Below, one piece after another: positions 10,067-22,160 of a stretch of DNA of 64,000 nucleotides. Under the pieces are notes generated by a model. That model searched no databases. It saw only the letters and a list, made by a program, of their open reading frames with translations, and was not told the DNA's origin. Each line of letters starts with the position of its first letter. The stretch's first letter is position 1. A program made the position numbers and the translations under genes. Origin of the DNA: Chelativorans intermedius (lineage in GTDB: Bacteria > Pseudomonadota > Alphaproteobacteria > Rhizobiales > Rhizobiaceae); assembly GCF_025398255.1 (NCBI RefSeq), contig NZ_JAODNW010000001.1, forward strand, positions 186,001 through 250,000. Reading direction: 5' to 3'.

Positions 10067-11878
10067 TCAGTGTTTGGGCGCAAGGATCGGCGGGCCGACC
10101 GGCACGCGCGTTTCGTCGACCATGCGCTGGATTTCCTCGTCCGGCGCCGGCGTCATGAGCGTGACCACCACCATGGCGACGAGGCTCGTTGCCATACCGA
10201 TGATGCCGAAGCGCAGGTGATCGAGCCCAAGCCACGGTGTGCCGCCGGTGTAGACATAGTAGAGATAGGCGGAACCGGCCACGAAGCCTGCAACCATGCC
10301 GGCGATGGCCCCTTCGCGGTTCGCCCGCTTCCACCAGACTCCCAGAACGAGCGGGAAGAAGAGGCCGGATGCCGCGAAGCAGAAGGCCCAGGCCACCGCT
10401 CCCAGAATGCCGGTGAGCTGCAGCGAGGCGATCAGGGCGCCAAGGGCACCGATCCCGAGCAGCAGCACACGCGCGACGATCAGCCGGACCGAGGTGTCGG
10501 CCTTGGGGTCGATCATCTTGTAGTAGAGATCGTGGCTGAGCGCGTTGGCAATCGCAAGCAGCAGGCCATCGGCGGTCGACATGGCGGCCGCCATGCCGCC
10601 GGCTGCAACGAGGCCGGAAATCACATAGGGAAGACCGGCGATTTCAGGCGTGGCCAGAACGACGATGTCCGGCCGCATGAAGAACTCGTTGAGCTGGAGA
10701 ATGCCGTCGCCATTCTGGTCGGCGATCGCCAGGAAGCCGACGCTCGACCAGTTCTGGATCCAGGCGAGCGAGGCCACCTCCTCGAAGGGCTTGCCGATGA
10801 TGGCCGTCGGCAGGCTGGGGTCGAGAAGCTGCAGCTTCGTCAGCGTGGCAAGGGCCGGCGCCGTGAAATAGAGCAGGAAGATGAAGAGCAGCGACCAGCC
10901 CACGGACTTGCGTGCCGAGCGCACCGATGGCGTGGTGAAGTAGCGCATCAGGATGTGCGGTAGCGATGCGGTACCCGCCATCATGCACAGTGCCAGCGTG
11001 ACGAACTTCCACTGCGCATAGTCGCCGACGGGCCCTGTATGCGGTGTCGTCAGCACGGACAGGCCAGGAATGGCCTCGGCCGGCGGGTTGAGACCGTATT
11101 GCGCCTCGAACTGCGCCATGTTGGCGGCCGCCTCACCATAGGTGAAGTGCGGGATGATGCCGAAGCCCTGTACGTTGGACATCCAGATCACCGGCACCAG
11201 ATAGGCGATGATGAGCACGATATACTGGGCGACCTGCGTCCAGGTAACGGCGCGCATGCCGCCGAGCATCGAGCAGACGAGGATGCCGGCCAGGCCGAAC
11301 CATACACCCCAGGAGAAGGGGATATGCAGGGCGCGTGCCGCAATCGTTCCGGTGGCGTTGATCTGCGCCGTCACATAGGTGAAGGAAGCAACGACCAGAA
11401 CGATCACCGCGCACAGCCGCGCCAGATTTCCGCCATAGCGGGTGCCGATGAAGTCCGGCACCGTGTAGCAGCCAAACTTGCGCAGATAGGGCGCCATCAG
11501 CGAATTGACGAGCACGTAGCCGCCCGTCCAGCCGATGATGAAAGCCATGTAGCCGTAGCCGCCGAAATAGACACCGCCGGCGAGCGCCACGAAGGAAGCG
11601 CCCGACATCCAGTCAGCCGCCGTGGCCATGCCGTTGTAGAGTGCCGGCACCTGCCGGCCCGCTACATAGTAGGCATCCACCTCCATGGTGCGCGACAGCC
11701 AGCCGATCAGCGCATAGATGGCGATGGTGAAAGCAACGAACATGATGCCGATGGCATCGGCGCTCACGCCCAGCTGTTCGAGAATCGCCATGAGAATGAT
11801 GAAGGCGATGAAGCCGCCCGTATAAAGTCCATAGACGCGGCCGATATTGTCTATGAACCGTCCCTGGATAAGAGCCAT
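10067..11878 (-). CDS. Sodium:solute symporter (SSS family, DUF4212-associated type)
   Basis: A 603-residue inner-membrane transporter with about 13 hydrophobic segments, related to acetate/monocarboxylate symporters such as ActP. Conserved features include YYVAGRQVPALYNGMATAADWMS and GGMAAAMSTADGLLLAIANA. A loop at residues 387-398 (DQNGDGILQLNE) is a canonical EF-hand calcium-binding loop, unusual within a transporter. The upstream gene encodes the small DUF4212 partner 12 bases away, as YjcH precedes ActP. Substrate is unknown; a short organic acid is the likeliest guess. Confidence 0.9.
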   Translation of the reverse strand: MALIQGRFIDNIGRVYGLYTGGFIAFIILMAILEQLGVSADAIGIMFVAFTIAIYALIGWLSRTMEVDAYYVAGRQVPALYNGMATAADWMSGASFVALAGGVYFGGYGYMAFIIGWTGGYVLVNSLMAPYLRKFGCYTVPDFIGTRYGGNLARLCAVIVLVVASFTYVTAQINATGTIAARALHIPFSWGVWFGLAGILVCSMLGGMRAVTWTQVAQYIVLIIAYLVPVIWMSNVQGFGIIPHFTYGEAAANMAQFEAQYGLNPPAEAIPGLSVLTTPHTGPVGDYAQWKFVTLALCMMAGTASLPHILMRYFTTPSVRSARKSVGWSLLFIFLLYFTAPALATLTKLQLLDPSLPTAIIGKPFEEVASLAWIQNWSSVGFLAIADQNGDGILQLNEFFMRPDIVVLATPEIAGLPYVISGLVAAGGMAAAMSTADGLLLAIANALSHDLYYKMIDPKADTSVRLIVARVLLLGIGALGALIASLQLTGILGAVAWAFCFAASGLFFPLVLGVWWKRANREGAIAGMVAGFVAGSAYLYYVYTGGTPWLGLDHLRFGIIGMATSLVAMVVVTLMTPAPDEEIQRMVDETRVPVGPPILAPKH

Positions 11879-11890
11879 CTCGGTTTCCCC

Positions 11891-12157
11891 CTATCCCTCG
11901 TCGCCGAAGCCGAACTCGTCGTCGATCGCGTCCTGCCGCCAGTTCTGGAACCAGATCAAAAGGACGAATGCGATCAGCGAGCCCTGGGCGATCATGTAAT
12001 AGCCCAGTGGAAAGCCGAGAAATGTCACGGTGTTGAGTACGGTGATCAGTGTCGGAATGATCAGCGCGAAGAACGCCCACAGGATAAGAACCAGAATGGT
12101 GAGATTCCGGGTCTTCTGCCAGTAGCGGTCCCGCACGTCTGTGCTTTCAGCGGACAT
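11891..12157 (-). CDS. DUF4212 small symporter subunit
   Basis: An 88-residue protein with two membrane segments, the usual small partner encoded directly upstream of this type of sodium:solute symporter. The start MSAESTDVRDRYWQ at 12157 has GAGGAGGACACC just before it. The motifs YWQKTRNLTILVLILWAFFA and QGSLIAFVLLIWFQN are typical. The 79 bases to the divergent gene at 12237 should hold both promoters. Confidence 0.87.
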   Translation of the reverse strand: MSAESTDVRDRYWQKTRNLTILVLILWAFFALIIPTLITVLNTVTFLGFPLGYYMIAQGSLIAFVLLIWFQNWRQDAIDDEFGFGDEG

Positions 12158-12236
12158 GGTGTCCTCCTCCTCCGCGAAATGCCACGACCAAAGTCGCGGC
12201 TTCACGCCATTGCCTGCGCCACGAATCGTGGCCACA

Positions 12237-13016
12237 ATGGCACAGCCAAGTGTTGGCCATCCGAAGCGCAAATGGAATTCAACGTTGGTCGTACATGAAA
12301 ACGCCGCTTCCGCCCTGTGGCACCGCGCGGGAGCAATCATCCGCCAGGCGATCGTGCATCTCGGCCTGCGGCGCGAACGGGGGCCCATCGACACGGTGGA
12401 GGCGCTGGCCCGCTTTGCGCACACACGTGCTGCCTTCGTGGCGCAGAAGAAGCTCTATGGCTATCTCAAGGCGCGCATGGGCACGCGCTATCCCAGCATG
12501 TTCGAGGACGATGTGTTCGTGCAGTCCATCAATATCGCCAAATGGCACGTCTTTGCCGCGTGCCTGTCGGACATCTGCGTGCATGCCGCCGCGCATGTAG
12601 CGGCCGCCGGGGCGATGGAGGGGGAGGCGGCGCGGCGCCTGGCGCTGCGCTGCTATGATGCGGGGCTGGCGGCCAACCGGGAGGCGGTCGAGGATCCGGC
12701 AATGCCGGCCGTCTGGCGCTCGGCCTTTCTGGAAAGGCTGCAGGCGATCCATTGGGAAAACCTGGCGGCAGGCGGCGACAGCTTTACCGAAAGCCCGCGT
12801 GCGCTCTACCGCTGGGCGCCCATCGCCGACGAGCTGAAGCGCCATGATCGCGAGATCGTGGAAAACTCGATCCGCTTTGCCTGGGTGGAGATCGCAAGGG
12901 ATCTACGCAGCCGCGCCGCTTTCAACGCCGTCGCAGAGGATTTCGTGGCGCGCCAGCAAGGCAAAGAGCCTTCCCCCTCCCGCCAGACCGGGCATGGGCA
13001 CCCCATGCCGGAATGA
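12237..13016 (+). CDS. Conserved hypothetical protein
   Basis: About 259 residues, soluble, largely helical by composition, with no membrane segment. Notable stretches are AQKKLYGYLKARMGTRYPSMFEDD and SINIAKWHVFAACLSDICVHAAA. I do not recognise an enzymatic motif; such proteins seem common in rhizobia and are sometimes labelled esterase without evidence. The start at 12237 is the nearest ATG consistent with the divergent promoter space, but it is uncertain. It converges on gltA with a 26-base gap. Confidence 0.6.
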   Translation: MAQPSVGHPKRKWNSTLVVHENAASALWHRAGAIIRQAIVHLGLRRERGPIDTVEALARFAHTRAAFVAQKKLYGYLKARMGTRYPSMFEDDVFVQSINIAKWHVFAACLSDICVHAAAHVAAAGAMEGEAARRLALRCYDAGLAANREAVEDPAMPAVWRSAFLERLQAIHWENLAAGGDSFTESPRALYRWAPIADELKRHDREIVENSIRFAWVEIARDLRSRAAFNAVAEDFVARQQGKEPSPSRQTGHGHPMPE

Positions 13017-13042
13017 CGTGACGGGGCAGGCGGGGAGAAATC

Positions 13043-14332
<1,290 letters not shown>

Positions 14333-14486
14333 TGCAGTCACCTCTCTGTTCTTGAAACTGTCGGGCAGGAACAATCCGGCGCCGGGAAAAGGGCGCGCAG
14401 CCGCCGCCAAAGTGGCACCTAGCTAGCGCATTTGCCCAGCCGTGCCAAGCTTGACAAAGGTCGATGGTGCGCTGCACAATCCAAGG

Positions 14487-15920
14487 TCATGCCGCGGGCA
14501 GGGCCGCCTGGTCTCGAATGCGGGCCAGCGCTTCCTCCCGCCCCAAGACCACCAGCACGTCGAAAATGCCGGGCGAGGTGGTGTGGCCTGTCAGGGCCGC
14601 GCGCAACGGCTGAGCCACCTTTCCGAGCTTGCGCCCTGTCCTTTCGGCAAAGGCGCGAACAACCTTCTCGGTCGTCTCGACCGTCCAGTCGCTCGCCGCG
14701 GCAAGCTCCTCGGCCAATGCGCCCAGCATGGCACGCGCATCCCCGTCCAGCAAGGCGGCCGCCTTCTCGTCCGGCACAAGCGGGCGCTGCGCAAACAGAA
14801 AGCCTGCGCCGTCGACGAGCTCGACCAGGGTTCTGGCCCTTTCCTTGAGGCCGGGCAGGGCCATACGGAGCTGCGCCCTGCGTTTCTCGTCAAGGCGTTC
14901 CAGTAAGGCCGGCCCGCCCTCCAGATGCGGCAGGGTGGAAACCAGCACGTCGAGCAGCGTGTCGTCGTCCGTCTGGCGCATGTGTATGCCGTTCAGCGCC
15001 TCGAGCTTCTGGAAGTCGAAGCGTGCGGCCGCCTTGTTGATGTCCTCGATCTCGAACCATTCGACCATCTGTTCGATGGACATCACCTCATCGTCGCCAT
15101 GGCTCCAGCCAAGGCGCACGAGATAGTTGCACAAGGCCCAGGGCAGATAGCCCATGGCCCGGTACGCCTCGACGCCCAGCGCGCCATGGCGCTTGGAAAG
15201 CTTGGCACCGTCCGGCCCGTGGATGAGCGGGACATGCGCCATCACCGGCACCTCCCACCCCATGGCGCGATAGATGAGCGTCTGGCGGGCCGCATTCGTC
15301 AGATGGTCGTCGCCGCGGATGATGTGGGTGACACCCATGTCGTGGTCGTCCACCACCACGGCAAGCATGTAGGTGGGCGTTCCATCGGAACGCAGGATGA
15401 TGAAGTCGTCGAGGTCCTTGTTGGGGAAGCGCACTTCGCCCTGCACGCGGTCGTGGACGATGGTTTCGCCCTCGCGCGGGGCCTTGATGCGGATCGCCGG
15501 CTTCACGCCGGCGGGCGCCTCGCCCGGGTCGCGATCGCGCCAGGTGCCGTCATAGCGCGGCGGCCGTCCCTCCGCGCGCGCCTTCTCGCGCATGGCCTCG
15601 ATTTCCTCGACCGTGCAATAGCAGTAATAGGCTTCGCCCTTGGCCACCATTTCCTCCGCCACCTGCCGGTGGCGCTCGGCGCGGGAAAACTGCGAAACCG
15701 GCTCGCCATCCCACTGCAGGCCCAGCCATGTCAGCCCATCCAGGATCGCTGCCGTCGCCTCCTCGGTGGAGCGCTGGCGGTCGGTATCCTCGATGCGCAG
15801 GAGCATCTTGCCGCCGGTGTGTCGGGCATAGAGCCAGTTGAACAATGCGGTGCGTGCACCGCCGATGTGCAGAAAGCCGGTAGGCGAAGGCGCGAAGCGG
15901 GTGACGACAGGTTTCGACAT
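14487..15920 (-). CDS. gltX: Glutamate--tRNA ligase
   Basis: A 477-residue class I aminoacyl-tRNA synthetase. The HIGH-like motif is [19 protein letters not shown] near residue 12. The KMSKS-like motif is KLSKRHG near residue 246, followed by the anticodon-binding domain. It is divergent from comEC, with a 121-base intergenic region. Confidence 0.97.
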   Translation of the reverse strand: MSKPVVTRFAPSPTGFLHIGGARTALFNWLYARHTGGKMLLRIEDTDRQRSTEEATAAILDGLTWLGLQWDGEPVSQFSRAERHRQVAEEMVAKGEAYYCYCTVEEIEAMREKARAEGRPPRYDGTWRDRDPGEAPAGVKPAIRIKAPREGETIVHDRVQGEVRFPNKDLDDFIILRSDGTPTYMLAVVVDDHDMGVTHIIRGDDHLTNAARQTLIYRAMGWEVPVMAHVPLIHGPDGAKLSKRHGALGVEAYRAMGYLPWALCNYLVRLGWSHGDDEVMSIEQMVEWFEIEDINKAAARFDFQKLEALNGIHMRQTDDDTLLDVLVSTLPHLEGGPALLERLDEKRRAQLRMALPGLKERARTLVELVDGAGFLFAQRPLVPDEKAAALLDGDARAMLGALAEELAAASDWTVETTEKVVRAFAERTGRKLGKVAQPLRAALTGHTTSPGIFDVLVVLGREEALARIRDQAALPAA

Positions 15921-16041
15921 CTCTCTTCCGGAAAGTTGACACGGCGGTCGAGCACGAAGGTGCGTCCCGCGCGGGTGGAAATCGGCTGCCCGTCATGTAG
16001 CATAGGCGGGTGAGGGCGCAAGCCCGCGGAGAAGAACAGGC

Positions 16042-18339
16042 ATGGGGGGCGAGAGGGCGGCCATTGCCGAGGGCGAGCGGGCGCAGTTCATACCGGCCGA
16101 TGCCACGCCGGGCGATGCCGCCTTGCCGGAATCCGCCGGCCGGCCGGTCTCGAAGAGGGGACCGTTCGCGGGCCCCGTGCGGTATTTTTCCCGTGCCGCC
16201 CTGTCGCGCGCGCTGGCCCGCGAGGTGGCGCGGGGGACACCGTTCGTCTGTCTGCCGGTCCTGCTGGGTACCGGTGCTGCCTTCTATTTTTCCCTTGCCA
16301 GGGAGCCGGGCTGGGTCACGCTGGGCTTCTGCCTGGCGCTCGTCTCGGCGGCGGCCTGGCTGGGGCGGTCGCGCCCCGTGCTCTCCTTCCTGCTCGGCGG
16401 GCTTCTGGTCTTCAGCCTCGGCCTCGTTGCCGCGAAGCTTGAAACCGCCCGCGCCTCCGCCACCGTGGTGGGATCGGACGTGACCACCCGCATTACCGGC
16501 CGCCTTGTGCGGCTGGAACACATGGCGAGCGGGCGCGTTCGGCTCACCATTGCGCTTGTTTCCACGCAGCGCCCGCGCCTCAACTACCCGCCGGCGCGGG
16601 TGCGGCTCACGGCGCGCGCGGCGCCTGAGAACCTGCGCCCCGGCGATGGTGTTGCCGGGCTTGCGCGCCTCATGTCGCCGCCCGGCCCCGTGCGGCCCGG
16701 TGCCTATGATTTCTCCTTCGTCAGCTATTTCGACCGTATCGGCGCCGTCGGCTTCTTCCTTTCGGGGCCGCAACGTGTCGAGCTGGAGGGGAGGCAACCC
16801 CTCCTTGCGCGTGCCGCCCGTTGGCTGGAGACGGCGCGCGGGGCACTTGCGGCGCGCATTCGCACCGCCATCGGCGGGCCAGAAGGCGAGGTGGCCGTCG
16901 CCATGATCGCCGGTTTTCGGGCCGGCATCCCCGAGGAGATCAACGAGTGGCTGCGCCGTGCCGGTCTTGCGCACATCCTCGCCATATCCGGCCTGCACAT
17001 GGCGCTTGTCGCCGTCACGGTCATGGCGATGCTGCGCGCCGGTGCGGCGCTTTTCCCGGCCTTTGCTTCGCGGGTGCCGGTCAAGAAATACGCCGCTGCC
17101 GCCGCCCTTGTCATGTGCACGCTGTATCTGTTCATCTCCGGTGCCGCGGTGGCCGCACAGCGCAGCTACATCATGCTGGCGATCATGCTGGCAGCCCTTC
17201 TGTTCGACCGGGCAGCCATCACCATGCGCAACGTGGCGATTGCTGCTCTCCTCATCCTGCTCGTCTCTCCCCATGAAGTGGTGGGCCCAAGCTTCCAGAT
17301 GTCATTCGCCGCCACCGCGGCGCTGGTGGCAGGCTATGCCGCCTGGACGGAGTGGCGGCGCCAACGCCGCTTCCATGACAATCCGCCTTTAGGGGGCGTT
17401 CTGCAAAGTATCGCAAGATATGCCTTCGTCTTCATCGCCGGACTGGCTGCCACATCGCTCATTGCGGGCACAGCGACAGCACTCTACGGCATCTGGCACT
17501 TCCAGCGCGCCACGCCGCTGGCGCTGCCGGCCAACCTGGCCGCCATGCCCCTGGTCTCGCTCGTCGCCATGCCGGCAGCGGTGATGGCGATGCTGGCCAT
17601 GCCCTTCGGGCTGGACGGCATCTTCCTGAAGGTGATGGGACAGGCGATCGGCGCGGTCATCGCCATTGCCGAGTGGTTTTCTCGCCACTCTCCGCTCGAT
17701 GCGGTGGGGGTCCTGCCGCTTTCCGCGTTCATCGCCTTCACGGCGGCGCTCATCATTCTCGTGGTGGCAACCACCCGGCTGCGGCTGCTGGCGGTGCCCC
17801 TCATCATCCTCGGGTTTGCCCTTACCATGATGCGGCAGCTTCCCGATGTTCTGGTGGCGGAGGACGGGCGGCTTGTCGGGTTGAATCTGGGGGACGGACG
17901 GCTGGCCGTCAACCGCGCGCGGCCCAGCGGCTTCACCATGGAAGGTTGGACACGGGCCCTTGCCACGGAAGAGGTCGTCAAACCGGCGGCCGGCGGCGCG
18001 GGATTTTCCTGCGCGGAGGGATTGTGCATCGCCCGGCACCGGACCGGCGCTGTGGTCGCGCATGCGCGGGACGCGGATTCCGCCCGCGACGCCTGCGGGG
18101 TTGCCATGCTTCTGGTGCTGGAGGACGCGGCAGCCGAGAATCCCTGCGGACCCGATGTGGCAACCATCACGCGGCGCGATCTGGCCCGCCGCGGCGCGGC
18201 CGCCGTCATTTTCGACGCGGAGGGCAGGCCGGGACGTGTAAGCTTCTCCTTCGAAGAGCCGTGGCGTCCCTGGCATGCCCACAGGGCCTGGTCGCGCGCC
18301 GCGCGTGGCCTGCCTTCGCGTCGCGAACGGGGTGACTAG
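16042..18339 (+). CDS. comEC: ComEC/Rec2-family membrane protein
   Basis: A 765-residue inner-membrane protein related to the DNA-uptake channel. It has an N-terminal DUF4131 region (about 60-250) and a Competence domain (about 290-560; AGLAHILAISGLHMALVA is the hallmark). The final 180 residues are soluble. I find no HxHxDH metallo-beta-lactamase motif in them, so the nuclease-like domain of classical ComEC is degenerate or absent. Competence itself cannot be inferred from this gene alone. Confidence 0.88.
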   Translation: MGGERAAIAEGERAQFIPADATPGDAALPESAGRPVSKRGPFAGPVRYFSRAALSRALAREVARGTPFVCLPVLLGTGAAFYFSLAREPGWVTLGFCLALVSAAAWLGRSRPVLSFLLGGLLVFSLGLVAAKLETARASATVVGSDVTTRITGRLVRLEHMASGRVRLTIALVSTQRPRLNYPPARVRLTARAAPENLRPGDGVAGLARLMSPPGPVRPGAYDFSFVSYFDRIGAVGFFLSGPQRVELEGRQPLLARAARWLETARGALAARIRTAIGGPEGEVAVAMIAGFRAGIPEEINEWLRRAGLAHILAISGLHMALVAVTVMAMLRAGAALFPAFASRVPVKKYAAAAALVMCTLYLFISGAAVAAQRSYIMLAIMLAALLFDRAAITMRNVAIAALLILLVSPHEVVGPSFQMSFAATAALVAGYAAWTEWRRQRRFHDNPPLGGVLQSIARYAFVFIAGLAATSLIAGTATALYGIWHFQRATPLALPANLAAMPLVSLVAMPAAVMAMLAMPFGLDGIFLKVMGQAIGAVIAIAEWFSRHSPLDAVGVLPLSAFIAFTAALIILVVATTRLRLLAVPLIILGFALTMMRQLPDVLVAEDGRLVGLNLGDGRLAVNRARPSGFTMEGWTRALATEEVVKPAAGGAGFSCAEGLCIARHRTGAVVAHARDADSARDACGVAMLLVLEDAAAENPCGPDVATITRRDLARRGAAAVIFDAEGRPGRVSFSFEEPWRPWHAHRAWSRAARGLPSRRERGD

Positions 18340-18444
18340 ATGTCTGGTGCCGGCACATCGCGACCATGGCGAGAGACCTGCAGGGGACGACCCGTCGATC
18401 CGGCAAGCTTTCTATTGAAAAGCGTGGCGACCTGTGACAGAACC

Positions 18445-18458
18445 GTACCGTACGGTAC
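18445..18458. promoter_or_regulatory. Palindromic operator candidate at the tetR start
   Basis: GTACCGTACGGTAC is a perfect 14-bp palindrome ending 2 bases before the ATG at 18461. A possible -35 (TTGAAA, 18415-18420) lies about 25 bases upstream. A repressor bound here would overlap the probable transcription start and the start codon, which fits TetR autoregulation. No Shine-Dalgarno sequence separates the palindrome from the ATG. Confidence 0.5.
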
Positions 18459-18460
18459 TG

Positions 18461-19105
18461 ATGGAGATGCCCTTGACCGAGGCTGAGAGAGACCGCCTGA
18501 CGCCGCGCCAGCGCGCCGTTCTGGAATGCGCGCTGGAGCTGCTGGTGGCAGGCGGCGAACGGGCGCTGACGACCGCCGGCCTGGCGCGGGCGGCCAGTTG
18601 CTCGAAGGAGAGCCTCTACAAATGGTTCGGCGACCGGGATGGTCTCCTCGCGGCCATGATCGCGCACCAGGCGAGCAAGGTGCGCGGTTTCTCCGACATG
18701 GGCGAGACGATGGATCGCGAGCGCTTCCGCGCTCATCTTCTCGGCTTTGCCCGCGACCTTCTGGAAGTGCTTGCCGGCGACGTATCGCTGGCGCTCAATC
18801 GGCTGGCGATCGGCCAGGCAAGCCGGGAGGAAAGCCCTCTGGGCCGGCTCCTCGTCGCCCAGGGCCGGCGGCGCATCGACCGCAGCGCCAAGGCGCTTCT
18901 GGAGGCCGGGCGGAAAGCCGGTCTCATCAATTTTTCCGATCTCGACGACGCCTATCGCACTCTTTACGGGCTCATCGTGCGCGATCTGCATGTGCGCATG
19001 CTGCTGGGCGAAGGGGGGCTGCGCAGACCGGAGGCCTTCGCCCGCCAGGCAGAACAGGCGGTGGAACAGTTTTTCGTGCTCTTCGGGGTTCGGGAGATGG
19101 CTGGA

Positions 19106-19111
<6 letters not shown>
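18461..19111 (+). CDS. TetR/AcrR-family transcriptional regulator
   Basis: About 216 residues. The N-terminal HTH (residues about 12-58; LTTAGLARAASCSKESLYKWFGDRDGL) is typical. The C-terminal ligand domain resembles the AefR/TetR_C type. The start is ambiguous: GTG at 18434, ATG at 18461 or ATG at 18467. I prefer 18461 because a palindrome sits just before it, implying a leaderless or very short leader. The last Glu codon and stop (GAA TAG) are the first unit of a heptamer repeat. It lies upstream of ilvC, but a regulatory link is only inferred. Confidence 0.85.
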
Positions 19112-20266
<1,155 letters not shown>

Positions 20267-20298
20267 TCCTTCGCCTCTGTGCGGACACTGCGATGAAA

Positions 20299-20328
20299 AG
20301 CGGCGGCGCCTGCCTGGGCGCCGCCGCT
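20299..20328 (+). terminator. Hairpin after ilvC
   Basis: A perfect 12-bp GC-rich stem (AGCGGCGGCGCC at 20299-20310, complement at 20317-20328) with a 6-base loop lies between the convergent ilvC and BA14K genes. The T-tract is weak on both strands, so it may be a bidirectional or Rho-assisted terminator. Confidence 0.6.
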
Positions 20329-20347
20329 TCGCCTGTCAGAGGCCGCC

Positions 20348-20806
20348 TCAGCGCATATAGGGCGAGATGCAGGGGCGGCGCGGGCCGTGATAGGGCTGGA
20401 ACGTGTTGTCATAGGCCCGATAGGAACGATAGCGGTCGTAGCACCAGCGCACATGGGCGGCGCTCAACCTGTAGTCGGGGCGCCGATAGCGCGGCCCGAT
20501 ATAGACGTGCGGCTGCACATAGACGCGGGGCGGACCGTAGTAGTAGCCGCCGCTGCCGAACTGGAAGTAGAAGCCACCGTGCGGCCTGCGGTGGTAATGG
20601 TGCCGGTGGTAATGATGCCGGTGATGATAGTGGCGACGGTCGTGCACCTTGATTGCGGGTGTCTCTTGCGCGGCGGCGACGGTCTTGACGAGATTTGCGG
20701 CGGCGCCGCCTGCCGAAAGGGCGGCGGCCTCGGCCGAGGGCGCTGCCAGGGCGAAGCCGAGCGCGACCAGGCCGGATAGGGCAAGGCTGGGAAGGACGCG
20801 TCTCAT
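20348..20806 (-). CDS. BA14K-family secreted protein, His/Tyr-rich
   Basis: A 152-residue exported protein. The signal peptide ends near residue 28 (APSAEAAA). A middle segment is very rich in His, Tyr and Arg ([16 protein letters not shown]), and could bind metal. The C-terminal [19 protein letters not shown] matches the BA14K lectin-like/immunoreactive domain of Brucella and relatives. The start at 20806 gives a clean signal peptide. Confidence 0.85.
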   Translation of the reverse strand: MRRVLPSLALSGLVALGFALAAPSAEAAALSAGGAAANLVKTVAAAQETPAIKVHDRRHYHHRHHYHRHHYHRRPHGGFYFQFGSGGYYYGPPRVYVQPHVYIGPRYRRPDYRLSAAHVRWCYDRYRSYRAYDNTFQPYHGPRRPCISPYMR

Positions 20807-20961
20807 TGGGGTACTCCAATCTGCTGCGATGCCGCCGTGCCTGGCGGCCATTTTCCGATGAAAGCCATTATCCCATTCCCACCATGAATGCCGGATGAAT
20901 GCACAGGTTGCATTCCCTCCACCCCTTGCCATTGCGTGTGCGGCAGGCAAAAGTGCAGCCT

Positions 20962-22074
20962 ATGTCGGTCCGGATCGCCACCTTCAATATCGAGAACCTG
21001 ATGAGCCGGTTCGACTTCTCCGGCTTTCGCAACGAGTTGCAGCAGGACCGGGCTCTGGCGCTTTTCGAAATCGAGGGCGAGGCGGAGTACCGTGCGCTGG
21101 AGAGCGCCCGCACCGTTGCGCTCACCGATGACACGCGCCAGCTTACGGCATTGGCCATAGCCGCCACGCGCGCCGACATCCTGTGCTTGCAGGAGGTCGA
21201 CAATCTCGCGGCGCTGAAAGCCTTCGAGTATGGCTATCTCTTCAAGATGATCGGCAGCGGCTACCGCGACAAGTACACCTCTTCCGGCAACGATACGCGC
21301 GGCATCGACGTGGCGGTGATGATGCGCCGGGAGACGGCCCATGGCGAGCCCATCGAATTCGAGGACATGACGAGCCACGCCCATCTCGCTTACGAGGACT
21401 TCGGCCTTTTTACGCCCGAACTGGAAGCACTGGGCCTCAATCCGCACGATCGGGTGTTCCGCCGCGACTGCCTGGAGGTTGACCTGCGGGTGGCCGGCAA
21501 GCCGCTCACGCTCTATATCGTTCACTTCAAGGCCATGAGCCCGCCGCGCAACGGCATGGACGGCCGGACGGCTTCCATGCCCATCCGCATCGCGGAAGCG
21601 GCCGCCGTGCGCCGCATCATCGAGCGGCGTTTCGGCCCTGCGAAGGCGGCAGACAAGCGCTGGATGATCTGCGGCGACCTGAACGACTATCGCGAGCGCG
21701 TGGTCGTCGGGGGCGATGCCCATGCGGGCTTCACTTTCGAGCCGGTCCGCGAAGCAGGATCGAGCATCGACGTGCTGACGCAGGGCGGCTTCTGCGAGAA
21801 CGTGGTCGAAAGACGCCCGGAGATGGACCGTTGGACGCTCTACCACACGCGCGGGCCGCAGGAGCGACATCTCTGCCAGCTCGACTATCTGTTTCTTTCG
21901 CCGGCGCTGGCGCGCAGCAACGCGCGAGCGGTGCCCGACATCGTTCGCGCCGGACAGCCATGGCGCACCGTCTTTCCGCCCGGCCAGGAGGTGGAGCGCT
22001 TTCCGCGCACCGGCTGGGACCGGCCAAAGGCATCCGATCACTGCCCCGTCGCCGTCACGATCGACCTTGTGTGA
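20962..22074 (+). CDS. Endonuclease/exonuclease/phosphatase-family protein
   Basis: A 370-residue metal-dependent phosphoesterase. Family motifs are TFNIENL at the N-terminus, the metal-binding Glu in LCLQEVDN, the GDLND motif, and the C-terminal ASDHCPV. There is no obvious signal peptide from the chosen start MSVRIATFNIE at 20962. The substrate is unknown; nucleic acid or lipid phosphodiesters are possible. Confidence 0.85.
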   Translation: MSVRIATFNIENLMSRFDFSGFRNELQQDRALALFEIEGEAEYRALESARTVALTDDTRQLTALAIAATRADILCLQEVDNLAALKAFEYGYLFKMIGSGYRDKYTSSGNDTRGIDVAVMMRRETAHGEPIEFEDMTSHAHLAYEDFGLFTPELEALGLNPHDRVFRRDCLEVDLRVAGKPLTLYIVHFKAMSPPRNGMDGRTASMPIRIAEAAAVRRIIERRFGPAKAADKRWMICGDLNDYRERVVVGGDAHAGFTFEPVREAGSSIDVLTQGGFCENVVERRPEMDRWTLYHTRGPQERHLCQLDYLFLSPALARSNARAVPDIVRAGQPWRTVFPPGQEVERFPRTGWDRPKASDHCPVAVTIDLV

Positions 22075-22160
22075 AGCCGCCCAAAAGGGCTTTATAGGGG
22101 CCTGCGGCTGGAGAAGGGCGCGACGGCGCGGTGGAAAGCGAAAATCTTTGAGCGAAAGGG

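Noticed and set aside
9568-12298. Long + strand frames (9568-10158, 10070-10963, 11039-12298)
   Set aside because: They are antisense to the symporter, DUF4212 and small membrane genes, which have clear family motifs, and their translations look like random polar sequence.
15550-17274. 574-codon - strand frame spanning gltX and comEC
   Set aside because: It crosses two well-supported genes in other frames and has no recognisable motif.
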